From Bacteroidota bacterium (GTDB lineage: Bacteria > Bacteroidota > Rhodothermia > Rhodothermales > UBA10348), in contig SMXL01000011.1 in assembly GCA_004356385.1 (NCBI GenBank), forward strand, positions 1 to 14,025: DNA of 14,025 bases, given 5' to 3'. Positions 6,195 through 14,025 of the stretch are shown one piece after another (position 1 is the first letter of the stretch; the number at the start of each line of letters is the position of its first letter). Below the pieces are notes generated by a model that saw nothing but the letters and a program-made list of their open reading frames with translations, was not told where the DNA came from and did no database searches. The translations under genes were made by a program, and so were the position numbers.

Positions 6195-7466
6195 TTATCC
6201 TCCAATCGCGTTTACTAGCTTTTCAAGATCATGGGTGTCGTTGGCAATGTTTGGCGAGATGCGGATTCCGTTCAGAGTGGAGGTGTTAAATCCACGCACA
6301 ACAATTCCATGCTCTTCAAACAGAGACTTTGCTACGTCAGATCCGTTTTTATCTCGAACCTCAACGGCATACAACGCGGCGCTCAGGTTCCAATTCGTTG
6401 GTGAGCGCCACGTGAGGTGTTCATTCTCGGCTACGATCTGCTGCATCTTCTGCCAGAGTTGCCAATGGTGCTGCTCGCGATCGTCTTCGTTCATTTGCGT
6501 TTGAAAATTCAGGGCGTCGCCAAGAGCGATAACGGCGGGAAGCGCTCGAGTACCGTAGTCCTCGAATATTCGGACCGTGTCTTTCCAGTAATTCTGTCCC
6601 CACGTAGCCCACATGGGTCGAAGCTGAGATTGGACTTCTTTTCTGATGTAAGCGAGACCCAGTTCTTTTGGAGATTGAATCCACTTATGTGCGCTGGTCG
6701 CGTAGACGTCGATGCCGAGAGCCGTCAAGTTTACAGGTATCATACTCGCCGTTTGAGCTCCGTCGACAACAATCCATCGAACGCCTTTGTCGTGAGCCAT
6801 CGAACTGATTTGAGCGATGGGATGGCGGAGTCCCACAGTATTGTCCACGTGCGGTAAGACGATAACACGCGTGTTCGGACCGATGGCATCTTCGTATCGA
6901 GTCACAATATCCGCCTCACTCTGCCTCCCGATTTCGTCGATCGGAAAATCAAATTGCCGAACTGAATACCCCCGACGTACGGACTGATTGTACCAGCAAA
7001 CACTCGCACCTGAATGATTCAATGAGCTGAACAAGACTTCGTCTCCTGCACCCAGTGGCAGGCCACCGGCCAGCAGGTTGAAGCATTCTGTCGTGTTATG
7101 AGTGATGGCCAGCTCTTCCGGGTCGCAATTGACCAAGGCGGCGGCGAGGCGGCGCACTTCTTCCCGCGGTTCTACCCATGGCTCTGACCACATATATAGC
7201 CAGGGGTTGGTTTCGCACAGAGAGAGATATCCGAAGTGGGCTTCCTGAACGATTCGTGGTATGGTCCCGATCGAACCGTGATTCAGGTAGGTAACCGAGG
7301 GATCCAGGCTGTACTGGTCATTCCAGTCGGCCTTGCCTACGGCGGATGCTGCCTCGGATGGAGGCCGAGCGACTGAGCGGGCCGCGGCCTCTCGAATCAG
7401 CCCGAGCTCCGCAAGTAGCGCGGCAGAAGTAGCTCCTTTTAAAAATCGTCGACGAGAAATGGCCAT
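6195..7466 (-). CDS. Tat-exported class-V aminotransferase-fold PLP enzyme
   Basis: This 423-residue protein begins with a twin-arginine signal, SRRRFLKG (residues 4-11), followed by a hydrophobic, Ala-rich stretch and a likely cleavage site near AARSVA. The mature part has the aminotransferase class V (isopenicillin-N epimerase / cysteine-desulfurase-like) pattern: YLNHGSIGTIP (60-70), THNTTECFN (122-130), the PLP-binding Asp235 and Gln238 in VDGAQTA, and the Schiff-base Lys261 in ATSAHKWIQSPKELG. It lacks the Cys-containing loop expected of a true cysteine desulfurase, so an epimerase or other amino-acid lyase or transferase role is more likely. The substrate is unknown. The Tat route fits a cofactor loaded before export. 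It is the last gene of a minus-strand set after the sulfatase (96-nt gap) and converges on the cysteine operon. Confidence 0.88.
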   Translation of the reverse strand: MAISRRRFLKGATSAALLAELGLIREAAARSVARPPSEAASAVGKADWNDQYSLDPSVTYLNHGSIGTIPRIVQEAHFGYLSLCETNPWLYMWSEPWVEPREEVRRLAAALVNCDPEELAITHNTTECFNLLAGGLPLGAGDEVLFSSLNHSGASVCWYNQSVRRGYSVRQFDFPIDEIGRQSEADIVTRYEDAIGPNTRVIVLPHVDNTVGLRHPIAQISSMAHDKGVRWIVVDGAQTASMIPVNLTALGIDVYATSAHKWIQSPKELGLAYIRKEVQSQLRPMWATWGQNYWKDTVRIFEDYGTRALPAVIALGDALNFQTQMNEDDREQHHWQLWQKMQQIVAENEHLTWRSPTNWNLSAALYAVEVRDKNGSDVAKSLFEEHGIVVRGFNTSTLNGIRISPNIANDTHDLEKLVNAIGG

Positions 7467-7485
7467 AAAATTCCAGATATCGGGC

Positions 7486-7500
7486 TGGGACCGGGTCCCA
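7486..7500. repeat. 15-bp perfect inverted repeat upstream of the Tat PLP-enzyme gene
   Basis: TGGGACC-G-GGTCCCA is a perfect palindrome with one central base, located 20-34 nt before the aminotransferase ATG (7466) in the 96-nt gap after the sulfatase gene. The position suits an operator or an mRNA structure near the ribosome-binding region. It may also be chance. Confidence 0.35.
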
Positions 7501-7562
7501 ACAACTTGCTATCACGAGTGATTTTACTTTGAGCGACGAACTAAAGGTAGCAACAGAGCTAT

Positions 7563-8999
7563 TTAGTCGTCTACTTCTACTCGCCCTGGTTCTCTTAGTC
7601 CGGTTCCCTCGACTCCCGTGAGTGCATCGCCTAGCTCGGCTCGCTTCACATCTGCCAAACGCGAAAGTCTTTCGACCACATCGGGAAATTGGCCAGCCAG
7701 GTCAGTCGACTCGCCGATATCCTTTTCCAGGTCGAACAGTTCAAGTCCGATTTCGGCCGAGTAGTCGTACTTGCCTTGAATTCCATCTTTCCCCAGTTCT
7801 CGCCCGTTCATGGTCCGGTATGTGTGAGGGAAATGGAGTTTCCACTTTCCACTGCGAATTGCATGAAGCTCATTTCTTCTGTAATAGAAGTAGTACGCTT
7901 CCTGCGGAGATACACTTTCTTCGCCCGTTATCAGGGACCAGATCGATTTGCCGTCGATCGTGTGAGCGGGAAGCTCTGCGTCTATCAAACCAGCCATCGT
8001 CGGGAAGATATCGATCGTCATGGCCGGTGTTGACACCTCCGTTCCCTCTGGGATGATTCCTGGCCACCACGCAATAAATGGTACACGAACCCCGCCGTCA
8101 AACGCCGTCCCCTTTCCTTCGCGAAGCGGCTTCGCCGATCCAGCGTGATTTCCAAAACTCAACCAAGGGCCGTTGTCAGACGCGAAGATCACAAGCGTAT
8201 TGTTTTCGACTCCCGCCTCTTTGATGGCCTCGAGCACTCGACCTACCGACCAGTCAATCTCCTTGATCACATCTCCAAAAAGACCAGCTCCGCTGTTCCC
8301 TGTTCGTTCTTCAGACACAGACAGCGGAACGTGCGGCATCGGATGAGCGAGATACACGAAGAATGGAGTTGCCTGGGCTACGTTTTGTTCGATGAATTCG
8401 ACCGCCCGATTGGTAAAGTCGGTTGTGAAACGGGACTGGTCTGTGTTGTAACCAACCGGCTCTTCTCCTTCGATCGTAGGAAGATCTACCCAGGACTTCG
8501 GATTCTGGGGATCACCCGGCCACATGTCATTCGAGTATGGAATACCGTAATAGTCATCGAACCCATGCCTTGTGGGAAGAAATTGGGGGTGATGCCCCAG
8601 GTGCCATTTCCCATACATTGCTGTGGCATAGCCTTTCGATTTGAAGAGCTCTCCCAGCGTGACTTCGTCGTCGTGAATCCCGTTCGTATTGTTGGGTGAG
8701 AGCGCGCCATGGATACCAATTCGATTCGCGTAATTCCCCGTCAGAAGCGATGCTCTCGAGGCGGAGCAGACGGGCTGGCTCACATAAAAATCAGTGAATC
8801 GCACCCCTTCTTCGGCCATCTTGTCCAAGTGTGGGGTCGTGTACGCCGTGGCTCCATACGAGCCGATATCGGCATAACCCATATCATCGACAAAGATGAT
8901 GACGACATTGGGGGATATGTCGGCCATTTTGGTTTCATTGGGGCCTGTACACGAAACGAGAATAGACGCCAGAACGAGAAAAGAAAGGGGGCGGATCAA
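7563..8999 (-). CDS. Arylsulfatase, S1-type, lipoprotein
   Basis: This 478-residue sulfatase hydrolyses sulfate esters. The start is TTG at 8999: an in-frame TAA lies three codons upstream, no ATG follows near the N-terminus, and this start gives a clean lipoprotein signal with lipobox LVSC (Cys17). The catalytic motif C78-S-A-S-R82 is a CxAxR variant in which Cys78 would be converted to formylglycine. Metal ligands are Asp38-Asp39 in FVDDMGYAD and Asp275-Asn276 in FASDNGPW. Other active-site pieces are GKWHLG (130-135, with Lys131 and His133), the His219 region (LAHPMPHVPL) and Lys290. The sequence style (NRIGIHGAL, FLPTRHGFDDYYGIPYSND) is that of the arylsulfatase A / GalNAc-6-sulfatase group. 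The natural substrate, perhaps a sulfated polysaccharide or glycan, is not shown. No formylglycine-generating or anSME gene lies in the window. It probably sits in the outer envelope with its neighbours. Confidence 0.93.
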   Translation of the reverse strand: MIRPLSFLVLASILVSCTGPNETKMADISPNVVIIFVDDMGYADIGSYGATAYTTPHLDKMAEEGVRFTDFYVSQPVCSASRASLLTGNYANRIGIHGALSPNNTNGIHDDEVTLGELFKSKGYATAMYGKWHLGHHPQFLPTRHGFDDYYGIPYSNDMWPGDPQNPKSWVDLPTIEGEEPVGYNTDQSRFTTDFTNRAVEFIEQNVAQATPFFVYLAHPMPHVPLSVSEERTGNSGAGLFGDVIKEIDWSVGRVLEAIKEAGVENNTLVIFASDNGPWLSFGNHAGSAKPLREGKGTAFDGGVRVPFIAWWPGIIPEGTEVSTPAMTIDIFPTMAGLIDAELPAHTIDGKSIWSLITGEESVSPQEAYYFYYRRNELHAIRSGKWKLHFPHTYRTMNGRELGKDGIQGKYDYSAEIGLELFDLEKDIGESTDLAGQFPDVVERLSRLADVKRAELGDALTGVEGTGLREPGRVEVDD

Positions 9000-9018
9000 G
9001 GTTTCTTAGTATCCCAAG

Positions 9019-9597
9019 TCAATTGGTTAATCTATGTAGCTGATACGAGAGGCCGAGCATCTCTTTGCGCTCCGGTGTTCGTGTATCGATATAATACGTC
9101 TCTATAGACACGCGATTTTCAGAAGGAACATCCAGGACGATCACAAACTCCTTTTCCCATCCCATGGCAGTCATCACCGGGTCGTTGTCCCTGCCATACA
9201 TCTTGATACGTCCATTTTCCTCCTTTCCCTTCGCCGAAACCCAATACGTCCCGGTATTGTCGAACGCTATCACGGTGTACTCGATGTGCCGCCGGTCAAA
9301 TCCGAAAATGTAAATCCCGTGCTGGACTGGATTCCAGTCAAGTCTGAATTCTATCTCAAGAAACCGGTCGCCGAGTCGAAGATGGGCGTTGGCCTTTCCA
9401 ACAGTTTCATTTCCAACCAAAAAATCCCACTCACCAACAAGAGAGGCGATTAGTTCATGCTCAGGCCCTGGTGTCGTCTGGGCGGGCTCCTGGCCAGACG
9501 TCGTCTGGCACGGGAGGAGAAACACGGCGAAGACTACCGCACAGACACGTATGTCGGGGAGAAATCCCCACGATTTGAAGCTTTGGTCGTGCATCAT
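9019..9597 (-). CDS. Exported DUF1579-like protein of unknown function
   Basis: This 192-residue protein has an N-terminal hydrophobic segment (VCAVVFAVFLLP, about residues 18-29), then TTSGQ and a likely signal-peptidase site. The mature part opens with GPEHELIASLVGEWDF and has HLRLGDRFLEIEFRL, a pattern I associate with DUF1579-type proteins, small beta-barrel-like secreted proteins of unknown role. The first possible start is ATG 9597, with a second ATG as the next codon. AAAGGG lies 7 nt upstream as a possible ribosome-binding site. The stop is 19 nt before the sulfatase TTG start, so the two are probably co-transcribed, and this gene is the first of the minus-strand set, divergent from typA. 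The family call is from motif memory and could be a related lipocalin-like family. Confidence 0.7.
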   Translation of the reverse strand: MMHDQSFKSWGFLPDIRVCAVVFAVFLLPCQTTSGQEPAQTTPGPEHELIASLVGEWDFLVGNETVGKANAHLRLGDRFLEIEFRLDWNPVQHGIYIFGFDRRHIEYTVIAFDNTGTYWVSAKGKEENGRIKMYGRDNDPVMTAMGWEKEFVIVLDVPSENRVSIETYYIDTRTPERKEMLGLSYQLHRLTN

Positions 9598-9917
9598 GAA
9601 AACCCTTTAAGAATCAGGAATCGAATATTTATCCGGCGGCTCATGCGACTCTCTTTTCGTGGAAGTTGGATATCATTTTTGCCCGGACAATTCAGGGTAG
9701 GAAACGGGGCCAACTTGTGCAAGATTAGGCGACCGGTTTTATCAGGCTACCTCGCCAGGTCGTTCCGCCGGTCGTTGAGCCAAAAGTGGCATGGTACAGT
9801 CGAGATTCGGGATTATTGATTTTTCGCTAATGGGCATCCGGGAGACAGATGGAGCGTTCGAGGGCTCGCACAAGAAAGTTTACGATTATCGATCCGGCTA
9901 GATAGAAATAGAACTTG
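9598..9917. other. Divergent intergenic region between the sulfatase gene set and typA
   Basis: These 320 bases should hold the promoters of both the minus-strand export genes and typA. I found no reading frame, RNA gene or strong hairpin. The only candidate is a weak minus-strand TTGCAC-17-TACCCT arrangement in the middle of the region, too poor to call a promoter. The Bacteroidota-type TAnnTTTG box was not found. Confidence 0.5.
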
Positions 9918-11744
<1,827 letters not shown>

Positions 11745-11819
11745 GCTAGGTAGGGGAAAAGTTCGCAACTCGGTGGCTATGAATAATGTATATATGGGAG
11801 CGCCGGAATACCGACTTCC

Positions 11820-12038
11820 ATTGACTCCGCCATCCTTCGTGTTTCAACTGATCCCACGATCACGAGTGACAGGAGTATTCATTCGCACTCGCGCCGTGAA
11901 GAAGCACGTCTCGTTGGCTTAGGGGCAAACACACCAAAGCCCTATTCCTGTTGGATGTGCGGCAATCCCCGCAAGTATTGGAATGAGAAATCGGTTCAAG
12001 AACGGATGTCCATCTCGGATCATTCGAGTGATTGGTAA
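11820..12038 (+). pseudogene. Remnant of a small CxCWMCGNPRK-type protein (no normal start codon)
   Basis: The frame ending at TAA 12036-12038 reads RREEARLVGLGANTPKP, then YSCWMCGNPRKYW and NEKSVQER. I recall short (60-80 residue) uncharacterised bacterial proteins that end in an almost identical block, usually PCSCWMCGNPRK followed by a T.QE motif, after a basic N-terminal part. Here the first Cys of the CSC pair is Tyr. The frame is open back to 11787 after a TAA, but it has no ATG, GTG or TTG before the motif, only ATT, ATA and ATC codons. A frameshift, a lost start or a rare ATT start (11820 or 11877) would explain this. The start given is arbitrary. Function is unknown; the remaining Cys pair suggests a lost or altered metal or structural site. 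Confidence 0.45.
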
Positions 12039-12042
12039 GAGA

Positions 12043-12073
12043 GTCACCTCGAAATTTGCTCGGCGAAGGTGAC
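12043..12073 (+). repeat. Inverted repeat / hairpin upstream of the NTF2-like gene
   Basis: GTCACCT (12043-12049) is the exact complement of AGGTGAC (12067-12073). Two further pairs (CG/CG) are possible past a bulged A, leaving a 12-nt loop. No T run follows, so it is not an intrinsic terminator. It ends 37 nt before the start of the NTF2-like gene and could be an operator or leader structure. Confidence 0.35.
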
Positions 12074-12110
12074 CCACCAGTGGAAATGAGTTGACAAACG
12101 AGAGGCTAAA

Positions 12111-12587
12111 ATGAAAAAGACAGGTTGTTTGGTTGTTTTGGCATCGATTCTGTTCTTAACAGGTCGATTTTCAATCGCTCAGGATTCATGGACGTCGGAA
12201 CAGTTGCAGGTCCTGGAGGCTATCGAGCGGTTGTCGTCAGCGACGGCACCAGGAGGAGAAGGCGCTGACGCATACGCTGCTTCACTGGCGGAAGACTTCA
12301 GTCGGTGGACCGTCGGGAGCAAAGGAACGGCCAACAATATTGAGTGGATTGAAGGGATAAGGGAGTGGTTCGATGATGGCTGGCGGGTATCGGATCGGGA
12401 GATTGAATTTCTGGAAATTCGCATCAGGGATGACATCGCATTTGTTCGAAGAATCGTGATGGAGTCTTATGTCGGACCGGCGGCAGAGAAATCAACATCT
12501 AAGGCCGCACTGTCTGAGGTATGGGTTCGTGGCACTGACGGTTGGCTCCTGCTCATTGTCAATGTCCACCCGATGGACATTCCCTAA
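12111..12587 (+). CDS. Secreted NTF2-like (SnoaL/DUF4440-type) protein
   Basis: This 158-residue protein has a typical signal peptide (MKKTGCLVVLASILFLTG..., cut likely after SIAQ). The mature part has the NTF2-like pattern: a helical start (LQVLEAIERLSSA), YAASLAEDFSRWTVG, the WIEGIREWFDDGW helix, then strands with IEFLEIRIRDDIAFVRRIVM and ALSEVWVRGTDGWLLLIVNVH. Such folds bind small ligands or serve as catalytic or scaffold domains. No catalytic residues can be assigned here. GAGAGG stands 5 nt before the ATG, a good Shine-Dalgarno sequence. The next gene, a secreted cupin, begins 74 nt downstream on the same strand. Confidence 0.75.
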   Translation: MKKTGCLVVLASILFLTGRFSIAQDSWTSEQLQVLEAIERLSSATAPGGEGADAYAASLAEDFSRWTVGSKGTANNIEWIEGIREWFDDGWRVSDREIEFLEIRIRDDIAFVRRIVMESYVGPAAEKSTSKAALSEVWVRGTDGWLLLIVNVHPMDIP

Positions 12588-12661
12588 TATTTAGGCAGAA
12601 TATGGTGTCGAACGGTGACCGCATGGCGATCTTCTTCGACTATAATCTATCCAGAAGACAC

Positions 12662-13132
12662 ATGAAATCTCTTTTCCAGCTCCTGGCAGTAGGAGTCCTC
12701 GGGTTGGTTTCGATCTTTTCCTCCTCCTCCGTTCTTGGACAAGACACGGAATACGAGATAGGCAGCAAAGGGACTCGATATCTCGAATTTGGAGGTGGAG
12801 CGTCGAGCTTCAAAATTCTACTCGAAGAGGCGAATCTGGGCGGTCAGGAATTGGAGATCGCGGAGCATTCATTTGCTCCGGGTACAAATATCGGAGGCCA
12901 TAGTCACAGTTCAATTGAAATCTTCTATGTATTGTCAGGTGAGCTGGAGCACACGGTTAACGGCGAAACCGTACTTCTGACACCCGGAATGATTGGAGTG
13001 GTCCGGTCCGGCGATGAGGTGATTCATAAAGTTCCGTCGGTCGACACTCCAGCAAAAGTCTTGATCATGTGGACACCGGCTGGGGAAATCACTCGCATAT
13101 TTGGAAACGCTAGCGAGCGGTCGATCGAATAG
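12662..13132 (+). CDS. Secreted single-domain cupin
   Basis: This 156-residue protein has a signal peptide (MKSLFQLLAVGVLGLVSIFS..., cut near VLGQ, residues 24-27) and one cupin barrel. Cupin motif 1 is PGTNIGGHSHSSIEIFYVLSG with metal ligands His80, His82 and Glu86. Motif 2 is PGMIGVVRSGDEVIHKV with His122. A longer frame from 12542 overlaps the previous gene and puts a non-signal sequence in front, so ATG 12662 is the right start, with AGAAG just upstream. Metal-binding secreted cupins may be dioxygenases, isomerases or simple binding proteins, and the reaction cannot be told. The 3' end overlaps the converging propeller gene by 23 nt. Probably co-transcribed with the NTF2-like gene. Confidence 0.85.
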   Translation: MKSLFQLLAVGVLGLVSIFSSSSVLGQDTEYEIGSKGTRYLEFGGGASSFKILLEEANLGGQELEIAEHSFAPGTNIGGHSHSSIEIFYVLSGELEHTVNGETVLLTPGMIGVVRSGDEVIHKVPSVDTPAKVLIMWTPAGEITRIFGNASERSIE

Positions 13133-13919
13133 TGTATTGGCTGGCTCCTGCTTCTGTCGCAAACCACAGCGTACCGTCCCGAGCCTCAATCACACCGTAG
13201 ACGGAATTACTTGCCAACCCGTCATCCGTTTTATATCGGGTCCAGGTATCCCCATCGTACGAGAGCACGCCATTATCATCTGTGATCGCCCAAATGCGGC
13301 CATCTTTATCCACGATGGTCGGCCTGATGTCCATCCCCGATAAGTGTTGAGTCCAGTTCAAACCGTCAAACTTATAGGTACCGCTTCCGCGCGTGCCAAA
13401 CCATACATTTCCATCCTGGTCTTCCAGTATAGAACCGAAGTTGCTTTCCGGAAAATGAACGGACATGGTATCACTTTTAAATTGCGCAAGGCCTCTCCGG
13501 CAAGCAAACCAGATATTTCCTGACCGATCTCTTAGCACGGAGTGTACGACTTGATGCGGTAGCCCGTCGGACGGCTTGAAGTGCGTCCAAGTGCTTCCGT
13601 CAAACCCACTGGCGCCACCATTCGCACCGAGCCATAGGTGCTCCTCGCTATCCCGGCTGATGGAAAAAACTACCCTGGGTTTAATCGGTCCAAGAGAGTC
13701 ATGAGGAGTCCACGTATTTCCATCAAGTATGCTGTACCCACCTCTACCTGAAATCCATATTCTACCACTTGTGTCCTCTACGATCGACGAAATACCGTTG
13801 GATATTAGGCCATCTCCAGTTGTGTAATACGCCCATGCAGTGCCGTCGAAAACACCGATTCCAGCATTTCGGGTTCCAAACCAGAGTCTATTCTGACTAT
13901 CCTGGAAAACCGAGCGCAC
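13110..13919 (-). CDS. Reg_prop-type beta-propeller protein (uninterrupted part)
   Basis: The open part from GTG 13919 encodes 269 residues made of seven repeats of about 38 residues. Each has a core like SVFQDSQNRLWFGT followed by an aromatic strand such as FDGTAWAYYTTGDGL. The seven cores are VFQDSQNRLWFGT, IVEDTSGRIWISG, ISRDSEEHLWLGA, VLRDRSGNIWFAC, ILEDQDGNVWFGT, IVDKDGRIWAIT and VIEARDGTLWFAT. Seven repeats match one closed seven-bladed propeller of the two-component-regulator propeller type. Unlike hybrid two-component sensors, nothing follows: no Y_Y_Y domain, membrane helix or kinase before TAG 13110-13112. The true protein starts further upstream (see the adjoining entry), so the GTG start shown is only a formal one and would lack a signal peptide and the closing strand. 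Role probably extracytoplasmic binding; ligand unknown. Confidence 0.75.
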   Translation of the reverse strand: MRSVFQDSQNRLWFGTRNAGIGVFDGTAWAYYTTGDGLISNGISSIVEDTSGRIWISGRGGYSILDGNTWTPHDSLGPIKPRVVFSISRDSEEHLWLGANGGASGFDGSTWTHFKPSDGLPHQVVHSVLRDRSGNIWFACRRGLAQFKSDTMSVHFPESNFGSILEDQDGNVWFGTRGSGTYKFDGLNWTQHLSGMDIRPTIVDKDGRIWAITDDNGVLSYDGDTWTRYKTDDGLASNSVYGVIEARDGTLWFATEAGASQYTIRSTAR

Positions 13920-14025
13920 TTCGTTTTCGGGTAGTCCATCTTCAGCTGGCTAAGTCGTCCATTCACCCATTTTCGCCAAATGTGACGTCTCAACTTGCTG
14001 ACCCATGGCCGCGAATGGGATAAAA
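13920..14025 (-). pseudogene. N-terminal extension of the propeller gene, interrupted by in-frame TAG
   Basis: Read in the same frame as the propeller, this stretch gives FIPFAAMGQQVETSHLAKMG, then EWTT, a TAG stop (13950-13952), and PAEDGLPENE, which leads straight into the first repeat. The first part resembles the end of a signal peptide. EWTT...AEDGLP is the outer strand seen in every other repeat (WTxYxxxDGL), so the TAG replaces what should be an aromatic residue or a near neighbour, most simply Tyr (TAT or TAC to TAG). Either the gene is a recent pseudogene, the stop is read through, or a base is wrong. The gene continues beyond the right edge. Confidence 0.65.

Noticed and set aside
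6183..6202. GAGGAT/ATCCTC hairpin between the two converging genes as a terminator
   Set aside because: Only six pairs, no T run on either strand, and it overlaps the aminotransferase stop codon.
8145..8699. 184-codon plus-strand frame opposite the sulfatase
   Set aside because: Lies wholly antisense to a sulfatase with full catalytic motifs; its translation resembles no family.
11779..11922. Plus-strand frame MNNVYMGAPEYR... downstream of typA
   Set aside because: No recognisable family and no ribosome-binding site, and it overlaps the Cys-motif block in another frame.
12542..12661. Longer start for the cupin at 12542
   Set aside because: It overlaps the previous gene out of frame, and the signal peptide begins at ATG 12662.

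Overview
The window looks like chromosomal DNA from a marine-type member of the Bacteroidota/Rhodothermota/Balneolota assemblage. That placement is an inference. It rests on a DUF5686/CarboxypepD_reg-like outer-membrane protein, a lipoprotein arylsulfatase, a Reg_prop-type beta-propeller, sparse Shine-Dalgarno sequences and balanced base composition. I saw no tRNA, rRNA, CRISPR array or insertion sequence.

Layout. (1) 1-1821, minus: a large DUF5686-family protein whose C-terminal part runs off the left edge. (2) 1977-2840: two gene remnants butted together, the C-terminal end of an alpha/beta hydrolase (minus) and the C-terminal half of an M20 amidohydrolase (plus), with a breakpoint near 2200-2220. 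(3) 2916-6069, plus: the most interesting part, a cysteine-biosynthesis operon. A short leader ORF carries four and then three consecutive Cys codons and is followed by a strong intrinsic terminator. Then come a CysM-type cysteine synthase, a JAMM metalloprotease (Mec-like), and a three-domain fusion of ubiquitin-like sulfur carrier, MoeB/ThiF-type E1 and rhodanese. The three large genes overlap by 1 and 4 nt (TAATG, ATGA). (4) 6195-9597, minus: a set of exported proteins, namely a DUF1579-like protein, a sulfatase lipoprotein and a Tat-exported class-V aminotransferase-fold enzyme. (5) 9918-11744, plus: typA/bipA. (6) 11820-12038: a probable remnant of a small Cys-motif protein with no normal start codon. 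(7) 12111-13132, plus: two small secreted proteins, NTF2-like and cupin. (8) 13110-14025, minus: a secreted seven-repeat propeller gene with an in-frame TAG in its N-terminal part, running off the right edge.

How region 3 should work, from family knowledge: the E1 domain adenylates the C-terminal Gly-Gly of the carrier, the rhodanese supplies sulfur to make a thiocarboxylate, the cysteine synthase uses the carrier-bound sulfur to build Cys on the carrier, and the JAMM protease releases the Cys. Here the carrier's Gly-Gly is buried inside the fusion protein, so a cut after it, perhaps by the neighbouring JAMM protease, seems to be needed first. The leader suggests that the operon is controlled by the supply of charged Cys-tRNA through attenuation. 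The window therefore reads as a cysteine-sensing, protein-bound-sulfide cysteine pathway with an unusual self-fused carrier/E1.
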